From Termitomyces sp. T153 (taxonomy: Eukaryota > Basidiomycota > Agaricomycetes > Agaricales > Lyophyllaceae): 64,000 nucleotides of DNA. This document shows positions 34,080 to 45,406 of this stretch, piece after piece. The number at the start of each line of letters is the position of its first letter. Within the stretch, counting starts at the first letter, position 1. The translations under genes were made by a program, and so were the position numbers. A model generated the notes under the pieces. It ran no database searches, was not told where the DNA came from, and was given only the letters and a program-made list of their open reading frames with translations. The stretch lies in the NCBI GenBank assembly GCA_018296165.2, contig JACKQL020000002.1, positions 992,001 to 1,056,000 on the forward strand. The letters are read 5' to 3'.

Positions 34080-36660
34080 ACATTAGCAACAAATTGGATT
34101 TTGTCACAGCTAGTGTAGTTCTTCAAGATTATCTGAAATTTATGTGCCCCTTAGTAGGTGAGGAAAAAATTAGCAAGACTGGTGCAAGACAATTTGATTG
34201 AATTGGCAGAACTTGTGGACTGCTGGCCAATGTATGGTCTGCTGAATGAACATTGGATCCAGTAGGTCATCTGATCTGGTAGGCCATCTATAGACATTCT
34301 TCAATTGGTGCAAGACAATTTAATGAAGAGATAGACAGTTTTTTCACACAGAGAGAGACAGACCTTCCCAGCCCACCTTCATCCACTCTGGCAGATGGAC
34401 ACTGGCTCTGATGCATTCTCTATGAAAGTTTTCATGTGGGTGAAAGATCATGTGATTCAGTTGTTTGACAAAAATTGAATTTAACAAATGGGCCTACAAA
34501 ATGTCCTTGTTCCATGAGCCCATACCCAATGTCTGTTGAGTGCCAGAACCAATATTTTCTTTGAGAAAAAGATGAACAGAACCACTCTTCACTGCAGATA
34601 AGAGGGCAATTTTTGAACCATATAAGGAAATGTACTGGTGAGAGCCAAATTGTCAAGCTAGAACCACAATCTTAAAAGATAAAATCCTCACTAATATTTT
34701 CAACTACTAGGCCAGTAAGGGAACAGCACCAGAAACTGGAGAAGAGTGGGCAGAGAAAATCAAGGTGAGTCCTCATTCACATTTGCTAAATCCAGACTTC
34801 TAATGCCTTCTAGTAGAAAGTTGGAGACTATATAAAAAAATTCCTGGAGACCACATAACCAACATAAAGATCCAAGGGCACTTATGCAAATTTCTGTTAG
34901 GGACATGGTGGAGCAAACAATGTCAAAGGAATTCAATCAGGAGATAAATAACTTGCTGGGTGTTGAGAATCTTGATAGCTCATGACTCAAGGCATTTTCA
35001 GAATACAATGTGGCTGTGAAAAATGTTATGAATCAGCTAAGTCCAGATGAGGAAAGCTGCTTACAGAGAACAGCTGCTCAGTGGAGCAAGAAAGGAAATC
35101 TGCCAGATATTCAGCACAAGTGAGTAGTCTTTTTTTTGTTCCAAAGTCATTATATTGCTCCTCAACCTGCTGGCTGCCTGCTCTCCATTGCCTGCTGTCC
35201 AATCCTCACTTCTGTTCAATGTAGAGCTGTCAGTCTCCCATCTACTCTGGCCTCTAGTATCTGCTATCTATCTCATGATCTGTTCTGATGTGGTTTTTTT
35301 AGAAAGGCAAACAAACATGGTTTGAAATGGGTTGATGATGCAGACATCCTTTGTTTTAAGGAGATGGGCATGTTGAGCTGGACTGTTGTAGGATGGATTG
35401 CCAAAGAAGGCATTGCTCTTAGGGTGTAGGTGCATGTTATGCCAGATTTGAATTTTTTTAACTACATTATACTTGTAGACATGACAATATGTCTCACTTG
35501 ACAGAGACCAGCTGGTATTCATTTGAAAATATGTTTCTGGACCTTGTAGGTGACTTCAAACAGAAGATAGTGGACTACATGTCCACCCTCCTGGGCACAC
35601 ATAGAGCAGCAAATAACACCTTGCAGCAGGACACTACTCCTTCTGTTTTGACTTGTCCTGATCTCACTCTTGAGTAAGACAGTGATGGTTTCCCAATACT
35701 ACCATTTCCACCAAGCAACATGGTCCAAACCCAGCCAGAATTGGAAATACTTGTTTGAGACTACTTGAACAGTCATTATAGTAAATTGGTTGTCCTGGTT
35801 CTTTGAATCTTTCTCACTGAGAAATTCTCAGAAATTGCCTCAGGCTTCCATTACAAATTGGCTCCATACAGTGCTGTGCGGTTGAATTGTACCAAATTCA
35901 TCAATTCAAGATCTTGTTCTGAATCACTGGAATTCAAGGATTCCCACAATCTTGATTGGTCAGAGCTGTTACACCTTCTGAAGTTCTGAAGAGATCATCA
36001 GGAAGAACATGGATCCAGTGATACCTTCTGGTGGAAGGTTTATGTTAACAAGAATAAGGACAGGGTTCCTGCTGAGTATAGTACTTGTGCTGACCATGAA
36101 AAGAAGGCTGCTGCTGCAGTGTCATATAAGGCAGCTTGAAGGAAAGGAGAACATCAGAGGAAATGGAAGCATGTTGGGTCATCCAGTGGTGATCCAGCTA
36201 AAAAACCCACTGGCACTCTTGGCATTGCAGGCCAACCCAATCTGTCTAGCAAACCTGGCATGTAAGCCAACCAGATCTGTTGGGTGATCTGGCCAGCAAT
36301 GCTGGTGCTGTAGAGCCAGATCTGTTTGGTGAACCCAATTCATCTAGCAAACCTGGCATTGTAAGCCAACCAGATCCGTCAGGCAATCTAGCCAGCAATG
36401 CCAATGCTGTAGAGCCAGATCTGTCCAGCAATGCCAATGCTGTAGAGCCAGATCTGTCCAGCAATGCCAATGCTGTAGAGCCAGATCTGTCCAGCAATGC
36501 CAATGCTGTAGAGCCAGATCTGTCCAGCAATGCCAATGCTGTAGAGCCAGATCTGTCCAGCAATGCCAATGCTGTAGAGCCAGATCTGTCCAGCAATGCC
36601 AATGCTGTAGAGCCAGATCTGTCCAGCAAACTCAACACCACACCCATGTCCAATCTCTAA
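34080..36660 (+). pseudogene. Decayed multi-exon gene of an uncharacterised agaricomycete family, with repeat tail
   Basis: Exon-like plus-strand segments follow in order: a Glu/Lys stretch with TGEEWAEKIK (34720-34765), KGTWWSKQ-like and EFNQEINNLLGVENLDSS to QWSKKGNLPDIQHK (34900-35120), then KHGLKWVDDADILCFKEMG (35305-35425). These are followed by SWYSFENMFLDLVGDFKQK (35489-35677), DGFPILPFPP (35685-35720), a WWK-YVNKNKDRVPAEYS segment (36030-36080) and finally 36280-36660. The order and spacing resemble a widespread basidiomycete family of unknown function that I know only from memory. Several CGA- or CAG-derived stops occur. The last part is an 11-residue repeat (NANAVEPDLSS). Confidence 0.45.
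36396..36630 (+). repeat. 33-bp minisatellite, seven nearly identical units
   Basis: The unit AATGCTGTAGAGCCAGATCT plus 13 further bases repeats about seven times with essentially no variation, in frame, encoding (NANAVEPDLSS)n. The sequence upstream (36240-36395) contains diverged versions (GLASN AGAVEPDLFGEP). The near identity implies recent expansion or homogenisation, in contrast to the decayed surroundings. Confidence 0.9.
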
Positions 36661-37239
36661 ATAAGTCTTGAGATTGTCAATGATGTCACTATACAACAGC
36701 TATGGCAAAGAGGATGGAATAACCTAGTAACTCCAATCAATGGCCTAGCAGATGAGTCTCCTTGTTACACAGTTCCTAGATCTGTTCTTGAAATTCTCAA
36801 CCAGAAAGAGGACACACATGAAACACAAACAGAGGAAACACCATCTTATCAACTGGCATGTCAAAAGCACAAGGCAACACCTGACCTGCTACCAATCATC
36901 TCAAAGAGACAAAGGAGATTTCAAGCAGAGAGATTGAAAGAGGATACAGCTTGTTACATCCAGGGATTTACAACTCCAACAAGAAGTAGTACTCACAACA
37001 AATCCACTCAAACAGCCCAGCATCATTGATGGACTGCACTCACAACAAATTTGCTCAAACAGCCTGGCATCATTGACAGACTGCATATTCTAGTGGATTT
37101 CATTTTCTGTTGCTCCTGACAGATATATCAGGTGCTACTTCCAGTAGGACTTTCTAATGGTGCAGCCTGTCTGTTTGTAGCATATTGTTACTCCAGAAAT
37201 GCTCAGTAGCTCAAATAAGGTTAAAAAAACTTTTCTTTG
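36661..37239. other. Non-coding, contains a 47-bp dimer
   Basis: ACTCACAACAAAT(C/T)... at 36991 and about 37038 is a two-copy tandem repeat ending in CATCATTGA(T/C)(G/A)GACTGC. No gene is seen. Confidence 0.4.
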
Positions 37240-38110
37240 TCAAAAAATTTGTGCCATATCTGCATGGACAACCTGCAACCAACACCATACATTGATCAGA
37301 CTGATGGAAGACTTCAAAGTTTGAAAGCCATTTCCACTAGACCATAGATGTGTGATAAAAAAGACCATGTTGCTATTGAAAAACTTTAGAAGAAGCTCAA
37401 GATCACCAGTTACAGAAGTCAAACCTGCAGATGCCAGATAAGATTGACACAATGCAATAACACATTACCAATACACCACATTGCTGTTGAAACAACTCTG
37501 TATTCTAGACATCCTGTTGATTGAAACAACTTGCATGTGTTCAGCAAGAGTGAAAACACAAATGAGGTTTTGGCATTGCCTGTTACACCTGCAGCTGCCA
37601 CATAACATTGATACAAAGTGACAACACAGTACCAATACACCATGTTGCTGTTGTAATCCTGTCATATTTATTACACAATAAACAAAAATGCCATGTAATT
37701 CCTTTATCAAGAATGCAAAAACCATATTCCACAATGATTATTGCCAACTGCAGGAGTCAAACCTGTGGCTGCCACATGGGATTGAGACAAAGCATCAACA
37801 CACTACCAGTAGACCACATTGCTGCTGTAATAATGTTGTATTTTAGGCATCCTGTTCAATGAGACAACTCGCACATGTTCAACAAAAGGTTAAAAACAAA
37901 TGAGATTGTAAGCTATTGCCAGTTACAGGAGTTGAACCTGCAGCTGCCACATGAAATTGATACAAAGTAACAATGCAGTACCAATAGAACATGTTGCTGT
38001 TGTATTTCTATCATATTCATGCAACCACAAATGAGTCACTGTAGCTACAGGAGTCAAAAAATTCCAAAGAACATTGCTTTAGGAGTTGAACCTACAATTT
38101 CAATTCATAT
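37240..38110 (-). repeat. Array of tRNA-like units on the minus strand
   Basis: Five B-box-like sites lie at about 37424, 37587, 37754, 37929 and 38083, spaced 154-173 bp apart. Four of them have an A-box-like motif 40-50 bases upstream on the minus strand (for example TGGTCTACTGGTAGTG before GGTTTGACTCC). Spacers share ATCCTGTT.A.TGA.ACAACT and ACATGTTCA.CAA motifs. T arms can pair but acceptor stems do not, so these are tRNA-derived tandem repeats, not active tRNA genes as far as I can tell. Confidence 0.55.
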
Positions 38111-38329
38111 CAAGATCATATATATATACATTTTCATTAAGTATTACAAAATCTAACAATGTAATAACTAGGCTGGAACATTTCAAAAAAGTCCAAAATA
38201 TGTCAATAAAGTCCTGTAGCTCTCATTCTCTTCATGCTTCCTTCATCTTCTTGGCTACTGCTTCCTCAGTATGTTTATTGGCCTTTCTCTTACCTGCTAG
38301 ATGACTGGAGGACTGGGTATGTTCAGTGG

Positions 38330-40675
38330 GGAGTCATGTGGCATGGGAGGCACTGTGGCCACATTGTGGCATAATCTCATCTGAAGCATGAGGTGGTGCT
38401 GGGCCTGTTGTATCCACATCCATCAATTGCCCAGTTGCAGCAATGGGATCAGCCAAAATGGATCCAACACCAGTGGGCACAGTGGATTCATTGCTGGCTG
38501 CTGGTCCAGTAGTGAGGGTGGAGTCAATGATGCTGGCAGCAGAGTCAGTGGCAATGGCTGAGTCAGTGATGCTGGCAGCAGGCCCAGTGGGTATGATGGA
38601 TTTGGTGGCAGACCCACTGGGAATACTGGGGTTGGTAACAGTAGCAACAGGGTTGCTGATGAGAGCAGAGTTGTCAGCAATGGTGGACTGATCAACAGCA
38701 GTGGCTACAGTGGTGGCATGGTCCATCTTGCTCTCATACTTCTTGGGCTGGGCAGCCTCATCATTGTTGGGCTCTTCTGCCTCAGCAATGGGTGCCAGAG
38801 TAGGAGTGAGCACAGGTGGAAGGCTGCTGGTGCTAGTGGCTGGTTGAATGGGAGGAGGAGGAGATTTGAAGCTAGTTTTGGAGGTTGTTGACTATGCCCC
38901 AGAGCACAACAATGTTGACTTTGTTCTGTGTGAGACACCCAGCATGAGCCTCAACAGTTTGCTTTGTTCTGTTGAGGTCAGATGTCATGCCCACAACACT
39001 CATGTTGATGATGTCCATGTGCTCATCAAGTGCTCACAGCATTGTATTGTACCACTGGAGCATCTTCTCCATCTCTGTAAACCTTGTCTCCTCAGCTAGC
39101 ACAAACCCCAACCTCATCTCTTCCAATACAACCTCAATTCCTTCATTGATGAAATTGAGCTGTTGGTTCAACCCTGCCATAGCTTGTGAAAGGATGGCCT
39201 TGACAGATTTGGTGGAGATGGGCAGATCCACCTGCTGCTTGCCCTTTCCTTTTCCACTTGTTGTCAGTGGGTCTGCTTGATCCTTCCCCTTTCTGCTGGC
39301 CACTGGCAGATCTGTCCATTTCTTTCTCCTTCCCTTTCTGCTAGCTGCTTGCATATCTGTCAGCTGAATTGTTGATGGCCCAGCAACTGGTGTTGTTAGT
39401 TCTGTCCATTGTTAGTAAATGATTTCAGTTGGTAAAATAAACACTTACCCTTAATATACTTAGCAGACTTGGGTTTTCTCTGCCTTTTCTCCTTCTTTCC
39501 CTTCTTGCCCTTGTTTTCCTGGACCTCTTCCTTGTGATCCCTTGTGAGACTGCATGTTTTCTTGAGAACAAGCTGGCAGGCATTACACAAGGTTTCTTCC
39601 TTTGTCTTGACACATTGGAGCCCCTTCTTTTGACAGTATTAGCAAGGTGGGTCCAGCCATGCCCCTGTGCAAGGAGGTGCTGTAATGAGGTACTTCATTA
39701 ACCTCATTGACAGTGTGATCTCCTCCCTCCAACATTCCTTGTCATTGGAATGCTTGTTGTCATCATTCTCATGAGAACAAGCTGGCAGGCATTACACAAG
39801 GTTTCTTCCTTTGTCTTGACACATTGGAGCCCCTTCTTTTGACAGTATTAGCAAGGTGGGTCCAGCCATGCCCCTGTGCAAGGAGGTGCTGTAATGAGGT
39901 ACTTCCCTAACCTCATTGACAGTGTGATCTCCTCCCTCCAACATTCCTTGTCATTGGAATGCTTGTTGTCATCATTCTCATCATTCTCATTGTCTTTGTC
40001 CAAGGCAATGGATTGATATTTAGACTGGCTGAGTGGGGGAGGACTATGAGGTAGAGTTTGGGCAGTGTATTTCCTCCATTCTTGTTGGAGAATCTATGCT
40101 TTGCTAGCCTTGGAGTCAGCCTGGGACCAGCTCCACTGGAGACAATGGACTTGACACCAATACTCTACCAGATTTTGATGAGGGACCCACTGGAACTACT
40201 AGACCTGCTGCCAGCATCAGCAGATCAATTGCTGAAATATGTTTAAAAATTTTTGAAGGTGAGGGATCCAATGTTAAACATGAACCTGTCACTCCTCCTG
40301 CTGCCTGGCTCTTGTTGACCTCCTGGGCTTTCTTCCTTGCTTGTGACTCCTTGAAATACACCCCTGCCTTCTCTTTCAATTCCTCAATAGCATTTGCATC
40401 TGACAGCTTGCCTGATAAAATTTAGAGGGCCTTGTTGGAAAAGCTTTTTCTAGCCTCTAGGACAAGTTGTTTGTCCGTGGCCTGGGAAATTTGCTTCCAC
40501 AAAGATTTCCTAAACACCATCTGTGAGTGTTGCATAGTATCCTACAAGTAGGATTGCTCACCAATTCTTTACCTCTACCCTGGAGATCTGACAAGTCTCC
40601 TCTTAGAGCAGGGACCAACACAGAGTTTTCAGTGTCATAGAGCTGTTGGAAAAGGACCTCAGTGGATGAAGACAT
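38330..40675 (-). pseudogene. Double zinc-cluster protein gene, decayed
   Basis: Reading leftward, the frame starts MSSSTEVLFQQLYDTENSVL (40675), continues with LVLEARKSFSNKALKIL and an Ala/Lys-rich helix (40116-40440), then a Cys cluster (39560-39660): CX2CX6C with a stop replacing one spacer residue, then CNACQLVLKKTC, again CX2CX6C. A Lys/Arg-rich GKKGKKEKRQRK run, GKGKGKQQ basic repeats and a helix with FINEGIEVVLEEMRLGF follow. The left end is a Ser/Thr/Ala-rich segment (38334-38813). It has the same paired CX2CX6C layout as the gene at 57707-59383. The zinc clusters suggest nucleic-acid or protein binding; the role is unknown. Confidence 0.5.
39564..39981. repeat. 209-bp tandem duplication covering the zinc-cluster exon
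   Basis: Sequence starting GAGAACAAGCTGGCAGGCA at 39564 recurs at 39773 and is nearly identical over 209 bp (for example CTTCATTAAC versus CTTCCCTAAC). The duplicated unit includes the second and first CX2CX6C clusters. Near identity implies a recent event. Confidence 0.9.
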
Positions 40676-41506
40676 AGCATAGTGGATATCAATTAGTGGA
40701 TGAGTGGCAGCTGGTGAGAGAAAGAGGACTCAAAAGTCAAGAATTTGAAAATTAAGGTCACATGCATCTGTTGATTTACATGTACCATCCAAAAGCAGTA
40801 TGGCTGCCAAAGTAGGTTGCAACTTCCAAAGAATGCTTTGATGATATTTTGATAGCTGCCAAAGAGGATTGATGCCTTCTAAAGAATTCTAATCCTCTAT
40901 AAAGAATTATGATGCATTTCCAAGCATCTAAAAAAACCATGACCAATATGATGTATTCTCTATTGATTTTATTCACCTGTCATGATGCTGTGTTTCTGCT
41001 GTTCCTTGATTGTTATTTCTGCAGTTGAAATAGATCTTCATATCACTTTTCACTTAAGTGGCTTGTTGCCAATGGTGGTACCAGCTTTGGCCACCCCCCA
41101 TCTTCTCAGTGGCTTTCTAATGGCACTGGGCAAATATGTTCCTGAGGGCAGATTTTGTTACAAGTGGTGGCAGCTGGTCATGAGAAATAGCCAGCAGACA
41201 GACCCACTGCCTATCTGCTGACACCAGTAGATTTTAGTGTTAAGTGGGGCCAGTCACTGTTAAATGTAATTGCAATGGACCTGGTAGTGATTACCAGGCT
41301 CCAGATCCTAGTCAAAGGACTCCACTGGATATGTATAATATGGCACAATGTATGGCCTCCATAGCACCCATATAACATGCTACATTGTGGGGATTCTGCC
41401 ATGGTGTAGTGGACTCCACCAGTGACATAGAATATAATCCAAAGTGTGCTCTGCTGTAATGTAGGACACACTACATATGTATGTCTCTATGTGGTGATAT
41501 CTGCTA
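40676..41506. other. Intergenic, no gene recognised
   Basis: CpG-poor sequence with short frames only. A cluster of GATGCCTTCTAAAGAATTC / CCTCTATAAAGAATTATGATGC near-repeats lies at 40820-40920. Confidence 0.4.
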
Positions 41507-42127
41507 TGGTAGTCTTGATATCGCCATTACTTGTCTGTTTACATTTTGTGTCTGTTATGTTTCCCAGCTTCATCTCTGTTTCTATCTCTAGTCTCATGTC
41601 TCTCAATTCTATTTCATTCTCACTTCTATCTCACCTCAATCTCACCTCAACTCTATCTTGTTTTGTCTGTCTCTGTCTCTTTTTATGCATGCCTAATTTC
41701 CTTTCAACTCTAATTCCATTCCAATCTCCATTCATATTTCTATTCATGCATTTACAACTCCATACATTCATATCTAAGTCTGGACTTGTCCTACAATTGG
41801 CCCCAAAACCCATCAACCACATCTGATTTCCCATCAACCCTCCAGTCCCACTCCCATTGCTCACATGACCCCCAATTGCCCTGCATACTCAATACTTGCC
41901 TCTGGACTTGTACCTGACACACCCCCCAGCCTAGCCCTCATAGTAACTTGTCTGAGACTTTTCCAGACCACTCTGGACTTGCTCAAACCACTTCTCTTAA
42001 CTCATTCTCACAATTATCTAATGTCTGGAACTTCCTGGAGTGCTAGGTTATAAGTGCAGGACATCATGTCTGCCTAGTAAGGACTTGCCCAGTTAAGCTG
42101 AGCCCCTGTAGTCAGTGGAACCTGACA
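41507..42127 (+). mobile_element. 5'-truncated LTR of the TGTCA...TGACA family
   Basis: Similarity to the full LTR begins at AGTCTTGATAT, close to the predicted transcription start, and runs to GAACCTGACA at 42127. The first roughly 500 bp of the LTR are missing. It abuts the truncated integrase-side end of the minus-strand gypsy element D. Confidence 0.7.
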
Positions 42128-42355
42128 GTGAGGAAGGGGCCCAGAGGTGCATTTCAAGGGTGCATCCTTCTTGTAGTAGGAGTTGGTGGTCTGGAGGCAG
42201 CATGATGGGTTTGCTAGTTGCTGGCTTGTTGGTGGAGTTGTCTTGGAGGTTGTGCTGGGTGAAGACAGAGTCCAGAGATGCATTCTATAGGTTGTCCTTT
42301 CCAGAGTAGGAGCCAGTGACCTAGAGGCAGTGTGAAGGGTTGGTCAGTGGTTGGC

Positions 42356-43050
42356 TCATTGACACAGCTGTTTTGGGGTTTGTGCTGGGTTAAGAAGGAG
42401 TCTGGAGGTGTGTTTCAGAGTTGGTGGAGAATCCCTTCCTTCATTCCCTTCTTCATTCAAAATCAGCACAGCATGTAAATGCTCTGGGGGAATTACCACT
42501 GGGTGGTTGAATGCATTCCACTCAGCCTCAAACAACTTATTTGGGTACATATCAGGCCTCTGGGTGAGGGTGTTGGGTTTTGCCAAGTTGACCAAGATAG
42601 TAGCTGATGGTGAGGTTGTATTTGGAGAGGGTTTTGGACTAGTGAGCTGGTGGGTGGCTGAGTTGCTTAGTGGTGGCAAAGTATTGGGGTTATTCTGGTC
42701 AGAGTAAACTGATGTGTGGTGTGGGGTTCCTTTGGGGTAGGTCCTCCATTGCTGGAAGGCTTTAAAAATAGCAAGGAGTTCTTTGTTGCATAGATCATAG
42801 TTGAATTCCATGGGAATTGTCAATTGGGTGTAGAAAGCAATAGGTGGAGATCTTTTCCACTTCCTTTGGAGAGTACATCAGTGAGTTCATAGTACTGTGG
42901 AGAAACTACTTCATGTCTCTTTTTGGTTCTGGCAGGGTAGTCCCTGCACATAAGTGTTCTTCTGGTAAGGCCAGAGTGATTTGGAGCTGATAAGCAGGGG
43001 TTCCATCTTTTAGAATGCATGCAAGGGGATGGTGCTAATAATTTTGATGT
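42356..43050 (-). pseudogene. RT-start and RNase H remnant of element D
   Basis: The segment VSPQYYELTDVLSKG (about 42850-42910) corresponds to the entry of gypsy reverse transcriptase. It runs almost at once into MTIPMEFNYDLCNKELLAIF (42823), which matches the RNase H of element B at 61498 ([20 protein letters not shown]). The catalytic RT palm is therefore deleted. RNase H then reads HTSVYSDQNNP, where element B has [11 protein letters not shown]. The end VVIPPEHLHAVLILNEEG matches element B at 61171. Integrase is missing. Confidence 0.7.
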
Positions 43051-43280
43051 TGAGGGCTTCTAAATTGATGAGGTTGGGTGTTGGAGTTGTGTTGTGGCAG
43101 TGGGGTCTGGAGTTGTAATAGTGCAGTTCAAAGTTGCAGTGGCAGGGTCTGGAGTTGCCTGGAGGTGCTGGTCAGGGTACTTCAGGCCTTTATATTGATT
43201 CTGTAGAATGCTGGGGAGAAGTCTTTGGGGTGCATTCAGGGGGAACTGGGGCAGAAGTGCATTTCTGATGTTGAGGGCTT

Positions 43281-44424
43281 TGTCACAACTCACTCCCAGA
43301 ACCCTGGACCTCATTCCCAGCCACCTTGCTTTCATGGAGTTCCTCTCAACTCTCCCTCAAACTCCCCCAACCCTTGTTCACCCATGGTGCTCACTCCAGG
43401 TAACTCCAACACTTCTTTGGAAAACTCCAATGGCCCCCCTGGCTAACTCCAATGCATTATCCACAATCTGTGATGCTTCCCCCACCTCTCCTGAGCTCCT
43501 GGGACTCTCTCCCACCATCCTGATGCCAACATACATCACTGCTTTGTCACCTGAACTTACCCAACCAGCTCTGGAGCATCACAACAACTCTGGGGCAGCC
43601 TGTGTTCCCAGCTGATCCCATTATGATACCATCAGTATATTGCTGCAGCCCACCTCCTGATCACAACTGACACCCATCAACTCTGCATGACCCCAACAAG
43701 CCCTGCTACCAGACCTGCTATTCCTAGAGCTATCCCAGTAGTCAGCATATAAGTTATAGAGCAACATCCCATACTCTAGTCTTGATATTACCTGCTTTAC
43801 CTGATGTGTTTCTGATTGTCTGTTCATCTCTTTTCATGTCTCTTCTTACATTTTCCCTTCTATGTCTCCAGGTCTTATCCTGTCTCTATCTCTGTTATTG
43901 TCTCATTATAATTTTGTATCTCTGCTTGAATCTATTTCCATTCTTGTCTCAATCTTGCCTCAAATCTGTCTTGTCTTGTGCAACTCTATTTCCTTTATTG
44001 TGTTCAAGTCCTTTCAACTCTAATGCTGTTATGAACTCTATGCTTACAATAAGAATCTCAAACACTTGTAAATCAACTCTGGACCTTGCTATTCACTCAG
44101 CTTCAAAACCCATCAACATCCATTGATCTCCCATCAAACTCTGGCCTGCTCCCATCACTCACGTAGCCTCCATTTGCCCTGCATCATCAATACTTGCCCT
44201 GACTTGTACCTGGAATCTCTTTAAGCCCAACCCTTCCTTGTACCTTGTTTTAGACTTCCCTGGACCACTTCATACTTGCTTGGACCACTCTCCTTGACTT
44301 ACCCTCACAAGTATCTGAAGTCCAGACCTCTCCAAAGTGCTAAGTTATCAGTGCAGGATGTTGTGTCCACCTAGCAAGGACTTGCCTAGTTAAGCTGAGC
44401 CCCCCTTGTCAGCAGAAGCTGACA
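43281..44424 (+). mobile_element. Nested solo LTR in element D, TSD GGCTT
   Basis: TGTCACAACTC at 43281 to GAAGCTGACA at 44424 (1144 bp), flanked by GGCTT at 43276-43280 and 44425-44429. It holds AGTATATAAG and CTCTAGTCTTGATATT (about 43741-43792), so it lies in plus orientation, opposite to its host element. Confidence 0.88.
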
Positions 44425-44920
44425 GGCTTTTGGATGAAGTTGGGCACCAGAGTTGAGAAAATGGGGGTTCTGTCTTGTATGATGCATGCAAGGGGATGGC
44501 GCTGATAATCTTGATGTTGAGGGCTTCTAAATTGATGGGGTTGGGTGTCAGAGTTGTAGCAACAGAGTCTGGAGCTATGGCAGTGGAGTCCAGAGTTGCA
44601 GTGGTGGAGTCCAGAGTTGTGGTGGTGGGGTCCAGAGTTGCCTGGAATCATTGGTCAAGGCCTTATATTGATTCTAGGGGATGTTAGAGGAAGCCTTTGG
44701 AGTGCATTCCAGGGGGACCAGGGTGGAGGTGGATTTTCCTCCCTTTCTTGGTTGTCCTCAAGGGTTGCAGTGGTTTGGGTTGCTCTAAAGCCACTGGAGT
44801 TGGAGTCAGGGATGTCAGAGTTTTAGTGGGAGCTGGAAGTAGAGGGGGATGGTGGTTGCTAGGTTTGTTTCAGGGCCTGGGAGTCACATGGTGAGGTTTT
44901 TTCAGTCAATGTTGGAATTG
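44425..44920 (-). pseudogene. Spacer of element D polyprotein
   Basis: Thr/Pro/His-rich minus-strand sequence with repeats of the type TTLDSTTATLDST, followed by EALNIKIISAIPLACI. The sequence at 42990-43275 is a diverged second copy of this spacer, so the polyprotein spacer is duplicated in tandem on either side of the nested LTR. Confidence 0.45.
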
Positions 44921-44924
44921 ATGT

Positions 44925-45401
44925 TGTAAGGGGAACAAACACTCCATAGGTGAACCTGGCAGGAGCAGGCAGACACAAGCAACAAGCAAGAGGCAAAGGA
45001 GCACAAAGGTGGCTAAGAGTCAGGTGGAGGGCAAGCATAGCAAGCTGAGCATGGATAGTGACACTGGAGTTCTTACAGTCAGTTCAGTGGATAGGCCAGG
45101 AGAACACTGCTATTGTTTGGTCAGAGGATATCCTATTCTGCTGACCAGCTTATATACTACATCCATGGCTATGCTATGACTAATGCTATATGTAGTAAGC
45201 CACCTGAGTATGCTAAGCAGTAATCACTAATAATACATCAAAAGAGGAAATAGGGTCTGATGACTACAAAAGGCTGACTACTACTATTTGGAGGGTGCAG
45301 GGGATCAGTGGCTGGTCAGTTGGAAGGCTAGAGATGATGCAGTTTCTAGGACCAAGGCTGGATAGGGTCAGTGTTACCTAGAACAGGTTTATCCCCTTAC
45401 A
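44925..45401 (-). mobile_element. Solo LTR of a TGTAAGGGG...CCCCTTACA family, TSD GATGT
   Basis: 477 bp with perfect inverted ends TGTAAGGGGA / TCCCCTTACA, flanked by GATGT at 44920-44924 and 45402-45406. A TATATAAG box on the minus strand (near 45155) suggests minus orientation. It is a different family from the TGTCA LTRs. Confidence 0.85.
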
Positions 45402-45406
45402 GATGT

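Noticed and set aside
36388..36696. Minus-strand frames over the 33-bp minisatellite (Leu/Asp/Ser or Trp/Leu/Tyr repeats)
   Set aside because: They are open only because a repeat with a length divisible by three is open in several frames; the plus-strand frame continues the upstream gene.
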